Program-made: the position numbers and the translations under genes
Notes under the pieces: generated by a model
Databases searched by the model: none
What the model saw: only the letters and a program-made list of their open reading frames with translations
What the model was told of the DNA's origin: nothing
Shown: in pieces, positions 34,828 to 43,351 of the stretch
Position numbering within the stretch: the stretch's first letter is position 1
Layout: each line of letters starts with the position of its first letter
Source: Bacillota bacterium
GTDB lineage: Bacteria; Bacillota; Bacilli; Paenibacillales; Paenibacillaceae
Assembly: GCA_023391635.1 (NCBI GenBank)
Contig: JAEWAQ010000069.1
Coordinates: 45,402 to 109,401 of the forward strand
DNA: 64,000 nt
Direction: 5' to 3'

Positions 34828-35838
34828 ATGGCGAGTATCAAAGACATTGCCACGCTCGCGCAGGTGTCGCAGGGGACGGCCTCGATCGTCCTGGGCGGGA
34901 AAGGAGACCAGTACCGAATTTCCCCCGCGACGCAGAAGAGAATACTTGAAGCAGCGAAGCAATTGAATTACCGTCCCAACATTTCCGCCAGACGATTAAG
35001 GAGCGGCGGCGAAACGGTCTTGCCCATTATCGCGCTGTTCTGGACACTGGATACCCGTACGGTCCTGATCGGCCGATTTCTGAACGGACTGCAGCGCTCG
35101 CTTGCCGAAATGGAAGAAGAATATGAGCTGCTGATTCAGCCATATGTCGGCACACGATTGAGCGAAGTGCACAGTTTAAAGACGGGGACGAGATTTAACG
35201 GAGCTATTATCGCCAATCCGACCGAAGAAGACGAGAAGTTTCTGGAAGCCGCGGATTTGCAAGTGCCGGTCGTGCTGTACCAGCGCCAATCGACGAAATA
35301 TTCCTACGTGAATGTGGACAGCTTCAAGTCGGGAAGCGAGGTGGCCGAGAAGTTTGCCGCGCGTCGTCACAAGCGGGCAGCCGTCGTGGTGCCGAACGTT
35401 TCCTCCAGCGTTGTTCGATTGAGGGTGGATGGCTTTCTTGCAAAAGCGGCAGAGTTGGGGTTGGAAGTCAAACCAGCCATGTATGCGGATTTTTCGGCCG
35501 CAGGGGGATACGAGGCCGTTCATTCGCTCTCCCTTCAAGGCGAGGAAGAATGGCCTACGGCTCTGTTCATCCTCAGCGATCAGATGGCTGTCGGGGCGTT
35601 GGCGGCTTTGGATCAACTGGGCAAGAAAGTGCCGGAAGATGTCGAAGTTATCGGATACGACGATGATGAAGCGGCCCGCTACGCCATTCCGGCGTTGACT
35701 ACCGTTCATCTTCCAGTCGAAGAGATGGCGGGAGAATGCCTGAAGATGATTACGGCTCTTATTCGGCACAAGGTGGATATGCCGATCGGCAAAACGATGG
35801 AAACCCGTTTGGTGATTCGAAAATCTTGCGGTTCGTAA
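34828..35838 (+). CDS. LacI family transcriptional regulator
   Basis: A 336-residue repressor with an N-terminal helix-turn-helix (A-S-I-K-D-I-A-T-L-A-Q-V-S-Q-G-T) and the hinge helix R-P-N-I-S-A-R-R-L-R-S-G, followed by the periplasmic-binding-protein-like sugar-sensing core. Start at 34828 because AGGAGG lies five bases upstream; the in-frame ATG at 34789 lies outside this site. It very likely binds the perfect dyad upstream of its own gene and controls the sialidase-fold operon behind it. Confidence 0.93.
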   Translation: MASIKDIATLAQVSQGTASIVLGGKGDQYRISPATQKRILEAAKQLNYRPNISARRLRSGGETVLPIIALFWTLDTRTVLIGRFLNGLQRSLAEMEEEYELLIQPYVGTRLSEVHSLKTGTRFNGAIIANPTEEDEKFLEAADLQVPVVLYQRQSTKYSYVNVDSFKSGSEVAEKFAARRHKRAAVVVPNVSSSVVRLRVDGFLAKAAELGLEVKPAMYADFSAAGGYEAVHSLSLQGEEEWPTALFILSDQMAVGALAALDQLGKKVPEDVEVIGYDDDEAARYAIPALTTVHLPVEEMAGECLKMITALIRHKVDMPIGKTMETRLVIRKSCGS

Positions 35839-35870
35839 AATCAACTCAGAGGGAAAGCGGAGGGTTTGGA

Positions 35871-36968
35871 ATGAAACACGTTACCGTCTACAAGGAAGAA
35901 GGGCGTTACGCGGCATGGCCGGCGAATTACGGGATATGGTCCTGGGGCAATGAGATTGTTGTCGGCTTCACATCGGGCTATCATCTGGATGACGGCGGGT
36001 TTCACGCACGCGACAAGACGAAGCCGTTCACCGCGATGCAAGCCCGCAGCTTCGACGGCGGGGAGACTTGGGAATGGGAGGAAATGCCGGTCAGGGTGCC
36101 CGGAAACAGGGGGCTGTCAGCAGGCGAACATGCGGTTGGAGCCGGGCCTGAGGCAGAGGAAGTCAACGCGCCGGAGCCATATCCCGGCAAGATTCCGTTC
36201 AGCCACCCGGATTTTGCCATGCTGTTCGGACGCACGGATATTGCCGGCAATGCCCGGTCGTGGTTTTACACGTCCACCGACCGCTGCCATTCGTGGCAGG
36301 GGCCTTACCAATTTCCGGACATGGGGCTCGTTGGCATAGCGGCAAGAACGGATTATCTGGTGACGGGCGATTCGGAATGCTTGCTGTTCCTGACGGCGCC
36401 GACGGCGCCGGGGACCGAGACAGGCAGCCGCGTGTTCTGCGCGCGCACGACGGATGCGGGCCGCAGCTTCGAATTCGTGTCATGGATCGGGCCCGAAGCG
36501 GCCGACGGGTTCCTGATCATGCCGGCCAGCGTGCGCTTGTCGGAGAACAGGCTGCTGGTCGCCATCCGCGGACGCAATGCGACAGAGCATGGGAATGACA
36601 ATTGGATCGATCTGTACGGCTCGGAGGACAACGGTATTACCTGGGAGCGGGTGAGCCGGCCTGTGCCGAATACGGGGCACGGAGGCAACCCGCCTACCTT
36701 GACCAAACTGACGGACGGACGATTGTGCATTACTTACGGCTATCGGGATGCGCCTTACGGGATGCGCGTGAAGCTCAGTGCGGACGACGGGCGTACATGG
36801 GGAGAAGAGATCGTGCTGCGCGAGGATGCTGGAAGCCACGATATCGGCTATCCGCGTGCCGTCGTGCGATCGGACGGCACCTTGGTCGTGGTCTACTATT
36901 ATAACGACGCCAAGGGCGGTTCCTGCTATATCAGTGCAACTTTGTGGAATCCGGGAGAGGAGAAGTGA
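35871..36968 (+). CDS. Sialidase-fold (BNR/Asp-box) protein
   Basis: A 365-residue beta-propeller. Asp-box motifs recur (S-F-D-G-G-E-T-W, S-T-D-R-C-H-S-W, T-T-D-A-G-R-S-F, S-E-D-N-G-I-T-W, S-A-D-D-G-R-T-W), as in exo-alpha-sialidases and related glycosidases. No signal peptide is present, so the substrate should be an imported oligosaccharide. The downstream DapA/NanA-family aldolase could act on a released keto-sugar acid. Sialidase activity is not certain, since Asp boxes also occur in non-sialidases. Start chosen from GGAGGG ahead of ATG 35871. Confidence 0.75.
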   Translation: MKHVTVYKEEGRYAAWPANYGIWSWGNEIVVGFTSGYHLDDGGFHARDKTKPFTAMQARSFDGGETWEWEEMPVRVPGNRGLSAGEHAVGAGPEAEEVNAPEPYPGKIPFSHPDFAMLFGRTDIAGNARSWFYTSTDRCHSWQGPYQFPDMGLVGIAARTDYLVTGDSECLLFLTAPTAPGTETGSRVFCARTTDAGRSFEFVSWIGPEAADGFLIMPASVRLSENRLLVAIRGRNATEHGNDNWIDLYGSEDNGITWERVSRPVPNTGHGGNPPTLTKLTDGRLCITYGYRDAPYGMRVKLSADDGRTWGEEIVLREDAGSHDIGYPRAVVRSDGTLVVVYYYNDAKGGSCYISATLWNPGEEK

Positions 36969-36973
36969 CCAGC

Positions 36974-37891
36974 ATGACGACTTCGATTAAGCGCGGCGTA
37001 TGGCCGACGATGATTACTCCTTTTCGGGAAGACGGACGCATCGATTATCCGGCTTTGGATGCGTTGATCGAATGGTATCGGGCGGCGAACGTAAGCGGGC
37101 TGTTCGCCGTATGCCAATCCAGCGAGATGTTTTTTCTGACTTTGGATGAAAGAGTGGAACTGGCCCGCTACGTGGTGGAAAAAGCGAACGGGACGATGCC
37201 GGTTATCGCATCCGGCCATGTTGCGGACCAGATGGAAGATCAATTGCATGAAATCGGCGCGATTTCTGCAACCGGCATTGACGCATTCGTGCTGCTGACG
37301 AATCGATTGGCCGGCAAGGACGAGAGCGACGAGGTGTGGAAGCGCAATGCCGAGCGAATTCTCGCGGAGTTCCCGGAGCAATCGTTCGGATTGTACGAGT
37401 GTCCATATCCCTATAAGCGGCTGCTGTCTCCCTCCTTGCTGGAATGGTGCGCTTCGACCGGTCGGTTTTTGTTTGTAAAAGACACCTGCTGCGATCTGGA
37501 CATGCTGACGGAACGGCTGCGTATTCTGAAAGGAACGCCGCTGCAATTGTTCAACGCGAATTCCGCTACGCTGCTTGCTTCCTTGCGGCTCGGAGCGGCG
37601 GGCTTTAGCGGCGTAATGGCCAATTTTCACCCGGATCTCTATGTTCGGTTGACAGGAAGCGGAGCCGATCAGGAGAAGCTCGCGGATCGGCTGCAAGCTT
37701 TCCTCGGCATGGCCTCATTAATCGAACTGCAGCTGTATCCGGTGAATGCCAAATATCACATGCAGCTCGAAGGACTTCCGTTTACGCTATACAGCCGGGC
37801 GAAAGAGGCGAACGCCCTGGACAACCACGCTCGTCTTGTGATTCGTCAATTAAGGGAAACGGCCTCGTGGGTCCGTCAAGGTCTTGAATGA
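36974..37891 (+). CDS. DapA/NanA family aldolase (dihydrodipicolinate synthase family)
   Basis: A 305-residue class I aldolase. The Schiff-base lysine is K169 in F-V-K-D-T, and the supporting tyrosine is in G-L-Y-E-C-P. The family includes DapA, N-acetylneuraminate lyase and keto-deoxy sugar-acid aldolases; the residue pattern does not settle which. Context (sialidase-fold gene before, GNAT and oxidoreductase after) favours sugar-acid cleavage over lysine synthesis. A relic of a close paralogue lies at 17600. GTG 36965 is an alternative start. Confidence 0.85.
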   Translation: MTTSIKRGVWPTMITPFREDGRIDYPALDALIEWYRAANVSGLFAVCQSSEMFFLTLDERVELARYVVEKANGTMPVIASGHVADQMEDQLHEIGAISATGIDAFVLLTNRLAGKDESDEVWKRNAERILAEFPEQSFGLYECPYPYKRLLSPSLLEWCASTGRFLFVKDTCCDLDMLTERLRILKGTPLQLFNANSATLLASLRLGAAGFSGVMANFHPDLYVRLTGSGADQEKLADRLQAFLGMASLIELQLYPVNAKYHMQLEGLPFTLYSRAKEANALDNHARLVIRQLRETASWVRQGLE

Positions 37892-39045
37892 GCAGCGAAG
37901 GGGAGATTCGGCTGTTGGCCGAAGACGAGATGGCGGAAGCGGTTCGGCTGGCGGATTCGGTATTTCGCCAGGATGGAAGAATCTCGATGGGGCTGTCGCT
38001 GCCTCAAGTCTTCTCGCCTGCGCTTGGGCAAGCGATTGGCTGCTTCCTTGACGGGCGGCTCGTATCGTTGGCCGGCATGGTTCCTTCGATCGTGCGCATT
38101 GGCGCTGCCCGGCTGCGCATTTTTAGTTACGGGGCGGTATGCACGCATCCGGATTTCCGGGGACGGGGGCTTGCCGGCACGATTCTGCAATTCGCCAAGC
38201 AGCACGCCCGGCAGTCCGGGGCGTCGCTGCTGCTCGTATCGGGCGAACTGCCATTGTATACGAAAGCCGGTTGTTATCGGTTCGGCATGACGAGGCATTA
38301 TCGGCTTGGACAGAAACCGGGAGGCGGCATGGCTTTGCCGAAGGAATTCGACTTTCGGGAAGCTGCGGGCACGGACTGGTTTCACTTGTATGAATTGGCT
38401 GCGGGGCGGGAAATCGCGAGTGAGATGAGCCTGTGGGATATGGCGGAGTTGCTTCGCTCGGGTGCGCTTGCTTCCGTTCGCCGAATGCATCATCAAACCT
38501 ATATGGCCGAGAAGGACGGAGCCCCTGTTGCCTTCTGCACGGTGGCGGTTAAGGATGCTGAGAACGCAGCCCGAGCCGGGGAGGGCTTGGCGATTGAATG
38601 GGCGGGCGATGCGGCTGCCATCGCTTCGCTGCTCGGACATCTTGTGCCGCGACTGAATTTGCGCCAGCTCGAGCTGGCCGTGCCGTGGCACGATCCGCTA
38701 TTGGAGCAGCTGCAGCCGGGAGTGTTCGAGCAGTTCGGGGAAGGAACGAACCCGGGAACGCTGCACATCGTCGATGAACAGCAGCTGTTTCAGCAGCTTG
38801 CGCCTTACTGGCAGAAAGTTACCGGTTCAGGAGACGACGGTCCGCATCTTGATCGGACAGGCGAGGGGAAGGCGACGATTTCCTTGAACGGAAATACGAC
38901 TCCGGCGCTCGATCACGACCGGCTCCTGCATGTGCTCTTCGGGAGATGGGGAGAGCCGGAGCCGCTGAATAGCGAATGGATGGCGAAGCTGAAGCCTTAT
39001 TTTCCGCTGCCTTATCCTTATACCAAAGGTTTGAATTTCGTTTGA
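37888..39045 (+). CDS. GNAT family N-acetyltransferase (Eis-like)
   Basis: A 385-residue acetyltransferase with an N-terminal GNAT domain (acetyl-CoA binding H-P-D-F-R-G-R-G-L-A-G) and a second, degenerate GNAT-like half plus a C-terminal sterol-carrier-like region, the layout of Eis-type proteins. It probably acetylates an amine, possibly of an amino sugar. ATGA overlap with the aldolase gene indicates coupled translation. Confidence 0.8.
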   Translation: MSSEGEIRLLAEDEMAEAVRLADSVFRQDGRISMGLSLPQVFSPALGQAIGCFLDGRLVSLAGMVPSIVRIGAARLRIFSYGAVCTHPDFRGRGLAGTILQFAKQHARQSGASLLLVSGELPLYTKAGCYRFGMTRHYRLGQKPGGGMALPKEFDFREAAGTDWFHLYELAAGREIASEMSLWDMAELLRSGALASVRRMHHQTYMAEKDGAPVAFCTVAVKDAENAARAGEGLAIEWAGDAAAIASLLGHLVPRLNLRQLELAVPWHDPLLEQLQPGVFEQFGEGTNPGTLHIVDEQQLFQQLAPYWQKVTGSGDDGPHLDRTGEGKATISLNGNTTPALDHDRLLHVLFGRWGEPEPLNSEWMAKLKPYFPLPYPYTKGLNFV

Positions 39046-39097
39046 ATCGGTTGACAGAGTTCGTGCAAAGGCAGAACGGCATCGGGGAGTGGGAGCA

Positions 39098-40138
39098 ATG
39101 ACAAAGCGAACATTCGGCATCTGGGGATGCGAGCATGGGCATGTCCGTATCTTTATAGAAGAGATGCTTGCGCTCGGCCACGAATGTGTGGGCATCTATG
39201 AGCCGCGCAACACGGCGCTGGCCGCATCGATCGGGGACAAGCTGAAGCTGCCGATACTGACGAACCGGGAACGGCTGCTTCAACCGGATGTGGACATCAT
39301 CGGAAGCGCGGCGATTAACAACGAGAAGATTGACATCATGGAACAGTGCCGTCAGCATGGCAAACATATCATGGTCGACAAGCCTGCAGTGACGGATCGC
39401 CAAAGTTGCGAACGTCTGCAAAATATTGTGGAGAGCGGCGATATCGAAGTGGGGATGCTGCTCACGGAGCGGTTTCATCCGGCGATACACACCTTGAAGC
39501 AATGGATCGATCGCGGCGAGTTGGGCCGATTGGTCTCGATCGGGATGCGCAAGCCGCATCGATTGAATCCGGCGCAGCGCCCGCCGTGGTTTTACTCGAA
39601 AGAGCAAAGCGGCGGGATTCTGATTGATCTGCTGATTCACGATTTCGATCTGCTGCACTGGCTTACGGGCGACGAGATCGTCGAAACGAACGGTTACGTG
39701 GGGAAGCATATTTTGCCGGAATATGCCGAGTTCAACGATACGGTCAGCTTGCAGGTTCTGATGCGGAGCGGGCTGACTGCACAGCTGTATGCGGACTGGC
39801 ATACGCCCGATCGCAGTTGGACTTGGGGAGACGGGCGAATATTCGTGACAGGCACGGACGGCTTCGCGGAATTGCGGCTATCGGGAGATCCCTCAACGTT
39901 AACGGAAATATCGGCATTGGCATCGGTAGAAGGGGACGTTGTGGTGTTGGTAACAGGCCGCCATCGCGAGCTTTCGCGAATTCCGCTGATGAATCCGGAA
40001 CGGACGATCACGGAAGATTTTGTACGGCGAATCGACGGCAAGCCGTCCGTCATTGGACACGCGGATATCGTTGCGGCATCGCTGGCGAGCATTGCAGCGG
40101 ATGAACGCGTTCATCTGGCAACAGGGAAGATAGGGTGA
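39098..40138 (+). CDS. Gfo/Idh/MocA family oxidoreductase
   Basis: A 346-residue dehydrogenase-like protein. The nucleotide site is atypical (F-G-I-W-G-C-E-H-G-H) and the catalytic lysine region reads V-D-K-P-A-V-T, whereas E-K-P is usual. H-D-F-D-L-L-H-W later in the chain is a standard Gfo motif. It closes the LacI-controlled group. ATG 39098 is used with GGGAG upstream; ATG 39089 adds three residues. Confidence 0.82.
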   Translation: MTKRTFGIWGCEHGHVRIFIEEMLALGHECVGIYEPRNTALAASIGDKLKLPILTNRERLLQPDVDIIGSAAINNEKIDIMEQCRQHGKHIMVDKPAVTDRQSCERLQNIVESGDIEVGMLLTERFHPAIHTLKQWIDRGELGRLVSIGMRKPHRLNPAQRPPWFYSKEQSGGILIDLLIHDFDLLHWLTGDEIVETNGYVGKHILPEYAEFNDTVSLQVLMRSGLTAQLYADWHTPDRSWTWGDGRIFVTGTDGFAELRLSGDPSTLTEISALASVEGDVVVLVTGRHRELSRIPLMNPERTITEDFVRRIDGKPSVIGHADIVAASLASIAADERVHLATGKIG

Positions 40139-40205
40139 ATATATGGGGATTCGCAAGAGAGTAAGATTTGCCGTTGCAGGTTGCGGCTGAATTCATTATA
40201 TGAAC

Positions 40206-40234
40206 TTGTAGTTATATAACTAATGATTTATAAT
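40206..40234 (+). promoter_or_regulatory. Promoter with palindrome upstream of the ArsR-type gene
   Basis: TTGTAG (40206-40211), a 17-base spacer and TATAAT (40229-40234). The spacer contains the palindrome GTTATATAAC (40211-40220), a likely site for the ArsR-type repressor encoded 30 bases downstream. Confidence 0.6.
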
Positions 40235-40264
40235 AAAATCAACAGAAAGGAGGGAAAAGCTGAA

Positions 40265-40582
40265 TTGCTCGATACTTATGCCGTCATCGCGGAGCCGTCT
40301 CGCAGACGCATCCTGGACCGGTTGCTGCGTTCGCCTTCCAACGTGACGGAATTGTCGAAGGATCTGGGGCTGTCGCAGCCGCTCGTGTCCAAGCATCTTC
40401 GTACCTTGCGCGACAGCGGCCTCGTTCAGGTTCAGACCGAGGCCCAGCGCCGCATTTATTCCTTAAATGCCAAGCCGTTGGCTGAAGTCGATGAATGGCT
40501 GGCTGCCTATCGGGCCATGTGGAATCGGCATGTGGACGCGCTGGCCGAACATCTGGACAGGAGAAAACGCGCAAAGGAGTAA
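40265..40582 (+). CDS. ArsR family winged-helix regulator
   Basis: A 105-residue winged-helix protein (E-P-S-R-R-R-I-L-D-R-L, T-E-L-S-K-D-L-G-L-S-Q-P-L-V-S-K-H-L). The ATG at 40223 lies upstream of the AAAGGAGGG ribosome site at 40246, so I place the start at TTG 40265, ten bases after the site. It forms the usual trio with two SRPBCC proteins and probably represses them through the palindrome in its promoter. Confidence 0.88.
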   Translation: MLDTYAVIAEPSRRRILDRLLRSPSNVTELSKDLGLSQPLVSKHLRTLRDSGLVQVQTEAQRRIYSLNAKPLAEVDEWLAAYRAMWNRHVDALAEHLDRRKRAKE

Positions 40583-40591
40583 GAGGGTGGA

Positions 40592-41128
40592 ATGCAGCTG
40601 CACGAACAATCGTCTCCAAGACTAACGCAAGACAAGGATGAATGGGTTCTGGTGCTGCATCGCACGTTGGCGCACCCCCGTGAAGAAGTCTGGTCCGCCT
40701 TGACCGAAGCCGAGCAGATTCCCAGTTGGGGTCCCTTCACGACGGACCGGGATTTAACCTCCGGCGGGCCGGTGAAGCTGTCGCACATCGATAACCCGGC
40801 AGAGGACGTCAGGCAAGGCTGTGTGCTGGAATCCCGCGCTCCCGGCCTGCTTGTTTTCAGATGGGGCGACGATATTTTGCGGTGGGAGCTGACGGAGCAA
40901 GGGGAACATACGCTGCTGGAGCTTCGCCATCGTTTCGCGGACCGGCAGCAGGCTCCCTCTTACGCCGCTGGGTGGCATCTATGTCTGGAAGGCTTGATCG
41001 GCAAGCTGGAAGGCCGAACGATGCCTTCCATGGTAGGAAGCAACGCGGTCCATCACGGGTATCGAGAGCTGTACGCCAAGTACGAAGCATTATTGCGGAA
41101 TCAAGATGATAAGCGATGGAAGGAGTAA
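40592..41128 (+). CDS. SRPBCC family protein (AHSA1-like)
   Basis: A 178-residue START/AHSA1-fold protein: H-P-R-E-E-V-W-S-A-L-T-E near the start and G-W-H-L-C-L-E-G-L near the end are family landmarks. Such proteins bind hydrophobic ligands and are often paired with ArsR-type regulators; ligand unknown. It starts nine bases after the ArsR-type gene. Confidence 0.85.
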   Translation: MQLHEQSSPRLTQDKDEWVLVLHRTLAHPREEVWSALTEAEQIPSWGPFTTDRDLTSGGPVKLSHIDNPAEDVRQGCVLESRAPGLLVFRWGDDILRWELTEQGEHTLLELRHRFADRQQAPSYAAGWHLCLEGLIGKLEGRTMPSMVGSNAVHHGYRELYAKYEALLRNQDDKRWKE

Positions 41129-41132
41129 ATCC

Positions 41133-41564
41133 ATGAACAATCGTACGGCGATGTACATTGACAAGTCTGCGCATGACGTATTCGAAGCGTTCGTCGATCC
41201 GGCCAAGATCGGGAAATTCTGGTTCTCGTCCAGCTCCGCCAGATGGGAACAAGGCAAGACCGTCACGCTCCGGTACGATGAATATGACGCCGAAGGGGAT
41301 ATCCGCATTCAGAAGATCGAGGCGGACCGCCTGATCGTATTCCGTTGGGGCGACGGCGAGCAGGACAATCTCGTGACGATCTCGCTTAAGCAATCTGACA
41401 ATGGCCGTACCCTCGTCGAAGTGACGGAGGAAGGGTTTCCGGAGGATGACGAAAATCTGATTCCGATGCTGATCGGCAACAAAGAAGGCTGGGTTTATAT
41501 GTTGACCTGCTTGAAAGGCTATCTGGAATGCGGCGCCGTCTTGCGTGCGGCTTTGGTGAAATAA
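41133..41564 (+). CDS. SRPBCC family protein (AHSA1-like)
   Basis: A 143-residue paralogue of the preceding protein (S-A-H-D-V-F-E-A-F, F-W-F-S, G-W-V-Y-M-L-T-C-L-K-G-Y-L-E). Start at 41133 with GGAAGGAG ahead. Its 3' end overlaps that of the convergent AraC gene by 46 bases, so the two transcripts are complementary there. Confidence 0.85.
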   Translation: MNNRTAMYIDKSAHDVFEAFVDPAKIGKFWFSSSSARWEQGKTVTLRYDEYDAEGDIRIQKIEADRLIVFRWGDGEQDNLVTISLKQSDNGRTLVEVTEEGFPEDDENLIPMLIGNKEGWVYMLTCLKGYLECGAVLRAALVK

Positions 41565-42424
41565 GCTAAATCGTCGGAAGGCGCGTGCCCGAATATATTC
41601 CGATAAGCCCGATAGAATGCCGAATAATCCCGAAAGCCGGCGCTCGCGGAAGCGAAGCCGGCTGTTTGGCCTTGCATCATCCATTGTTGGGCCATGCTGA
41701 CCCGCTTGTGAATGACATAGTTGCCGACCGTCGTGCCCGTTGCCTTGCGGAACACTTTGTTCAAATGGTGCTTGCTCAGATAGAACTGCGCGGCGATATC
41801 ATCCAACGCAAGCGGCTCCGCGATATGCTCATTCAAGTACTTGATCATCAGGGCGACGGACGTGCTGGGCGGCTTGGCAAGCGGGTGGCTGGCGGCAGAC
41901 TGGCTCAACACGAGCAATTGGGTCAGCAGACCCTCCAGCCGGATGCGCAGCGACATCTCCCGCATGTCATCGGGCATGGCGCGGCAATCCATCAATTGTT
42001 GGAAATAATCGTGCATGCCCAGATCGGCTGCTTGCGGATAGTAGATGCCCAAGGGGCCGTCCGCGGTATGGAACGGGGACAACAACCTTTCCCGGTTGTC
42101 CGGCGTGATCATTCGGACATCGAAATGCAGCGCATATCGCGCATACGGACGATCGCTGTCGATACGGACGCCGTGGAATACATGAGGGGCAATAAGCAGG
42201 ATGCTGCCCGGCTCCGGTTCGTAGGACTTGCCCTCCACGAGATAGCTGACTTTGCCGCCGACGAAATAGAAAATTTCGTAAAAATTGTGGCAATGCAACG
42301 CATAGGCATGCGATCGCTGCTCGGTCGTGCTGTAGTGGAAGTTCATCGACTCTGTGCGGATAGCTTGATGGAGGGCGCTGATCGGCGGTTCGGCGTTCGC
42401 CCTCAAGTCAGTTTCGGTAGACAT
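41519..42424 (-). CDS. AraC family transcriptional regulator
   Basis: A 301-residue regulator: N-terminal cupin sensor (H-C-H-N-F-Y-E-I-F-Y-F) and C-terminal AraC domain (I-A-E-P-L-A-L-D-D-I-A-A-Q-F-Y-L to the F-Y-R-A-Y-R region). It is divergent from the isomerase gene at 42582, a likely target. Reading frame is intact across the 46-base overlap with the SRPBCC gene. Confidence 0.9.
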   Translation of the reverse strand: MSTETDLRANAEPPISALHQAIRTESMNFHYSTTEQRSHAYALHCHNFYEIFYFVGGKVSYLVEGKSYEPEPGSILLIAPHVFHGVRIDSDRPYARYALHFDVRMITPDNRERLLSPFHTADGPLGIYYPQAADLGMHDYFQQLMDCRAMPDDMREMSLRIRLEGLLTQLLVLSQSAASHPLAKPPSTSVALMIKYLNEHIAEPLALDDIAAQFYLSKHHLNKVFRKATGTTVGNYVIHKRVSMAQQWMMQGQTAGFASASAGFRDYSAFYRAYRNIFGHAPSDDLAYFTKAARKTAPHSR

Positions 42425-42458
42425 GGGTAGTCCTCTTTTCGGTTCGCCGTTGATATTC

Positions 42459-42487
42459 AGTGTAGGAGAATTGCGCTATATTTGCAA
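42459..42487 (-). promoter_or_regulatory. Promoter of the AraC gene at 41519-42424
   Basis: On the minus strand TTGCAA (42487-42482) is separated by exactly 17 bases from TACACT (42464-42459). The plus strand of this 157-bp divergent region has a -10-like TATACT near 42530 but a poor -35 for the isomerase gene, which suggests activation there. Confidence 0.55.
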
Positions 42488-42581
42488 TATATTCAACGCT
42501 ATTCGCAATGGATGTTCAGCCCCGGACAGCTATACTGAAAACATAATGGCTTAAATCGAGAACAAGGGAGGCCCGCGGCAT

Positions 42582-43337
42582 ATGCGATTAGGTGCGCAAT
42601 TGTACACGGTCAGGTCTTATATTCAGACGGAAAAGGATTTGCGTCGAACGTTGAAGAACATTGCGCAAATGGGTTACAGCGAGGTACAACTGTCGGCCAT
42701 GGGCAAGTTCGATCCGGCGGCAGTGCGGGCGATCTGCGATGAGTTGTCGCTGAAGATCGTGCTTACGCATACGGCGGCGGATCGCATTCTGAACGAGACC
42801 GACGAGGTTATTCGAGAGCATGATGTGCTTGGATGCACGTATATTGGCATAGGCAGCATGCCGGAGAAATATCGTTCGGCGGCGTGGTACGATTATTTCG
42901 CGGAGGATTTCCGGGAAGCGGCCAAGAAGATGGCGGCGGCCGGCAAGCTGTTCATGTATCATAACCACAATTTCGAATACGAGAAAATCGGCGGCGTGCG
43001 CATGATCGAGCGGCTTCTCGAAGATTTCGCGCCGGACGAGATGGGTGTCACGCTGGACACCTACTGGGTGCAGGCAGCCGGGGCGGACGTGTGCGAATGG
43101 ATCGGGATCATGAAGGACAGGGTGCATTGCGTCCATCTGAAAGACATGGCAGTGAACGGCATGACGCCGATCATGGCCCCTGTAATGGAAGGGAATATGA
43201 ACTTTCCGGCGATTCTGAAGGCGCTGGAGGGGACGGTGGCGAGGCACTTGATCGTGGAGCAGGACACGTGCCAGGGCAGCCCGTTCGACTGCTTGCAGAC
43301 GAGCTACGTCAATCTGTCCCGGCTGGGTCTCGCGTAA
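42582..43337 (+). CDS. Sugar phosphate isomerase/epimerase (TIM barrel)
   Basis: A 251-residue xylose-isomerase-like barrel with metal-site segments Y-H-N-H-N-F-E, L-D-T-Y-W-V, V-H-L-K-D-M and I-V-E-Q-D. It is divergent from an AraC regulator and precedes an AbrB-type membrane protein by 14 bases. Function is a sugar isomerisation or epimerisation of unknown substrate. Confidence 0.87.
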   Translation: MRLGAQLYTVRSYIQTEKDLRRTLKNIAQMGYSEVQLSAMGKFDPAAVRAICDELSLKIVLTHTAADRILNETDEVIREHDVLGCTYIGIGSMPEKYRSAAWYDYFAEDFREAAKKMAAAGKLFMYHNHNFEYEKIGGVRMIERLLEDFAPDEMGVTLDTYWVQAAGADVCEWIGIMKDRVHCVHLKDMAVNGMTPIMAPVMEGNMNFPAILKALEGTVARHLIVEQDTCQGSPFDCLQTSYVNLSRLGLA

Positions 43338-43351
43338 GAAGGGGAAGCATA

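Noticed and set aside
43091..43351. N-terminal extension of the AbrB-type protein
   Set aside because: It overlaps the isomerase gene out of frame, and the ribosome site for TTG 43352 lies after it.
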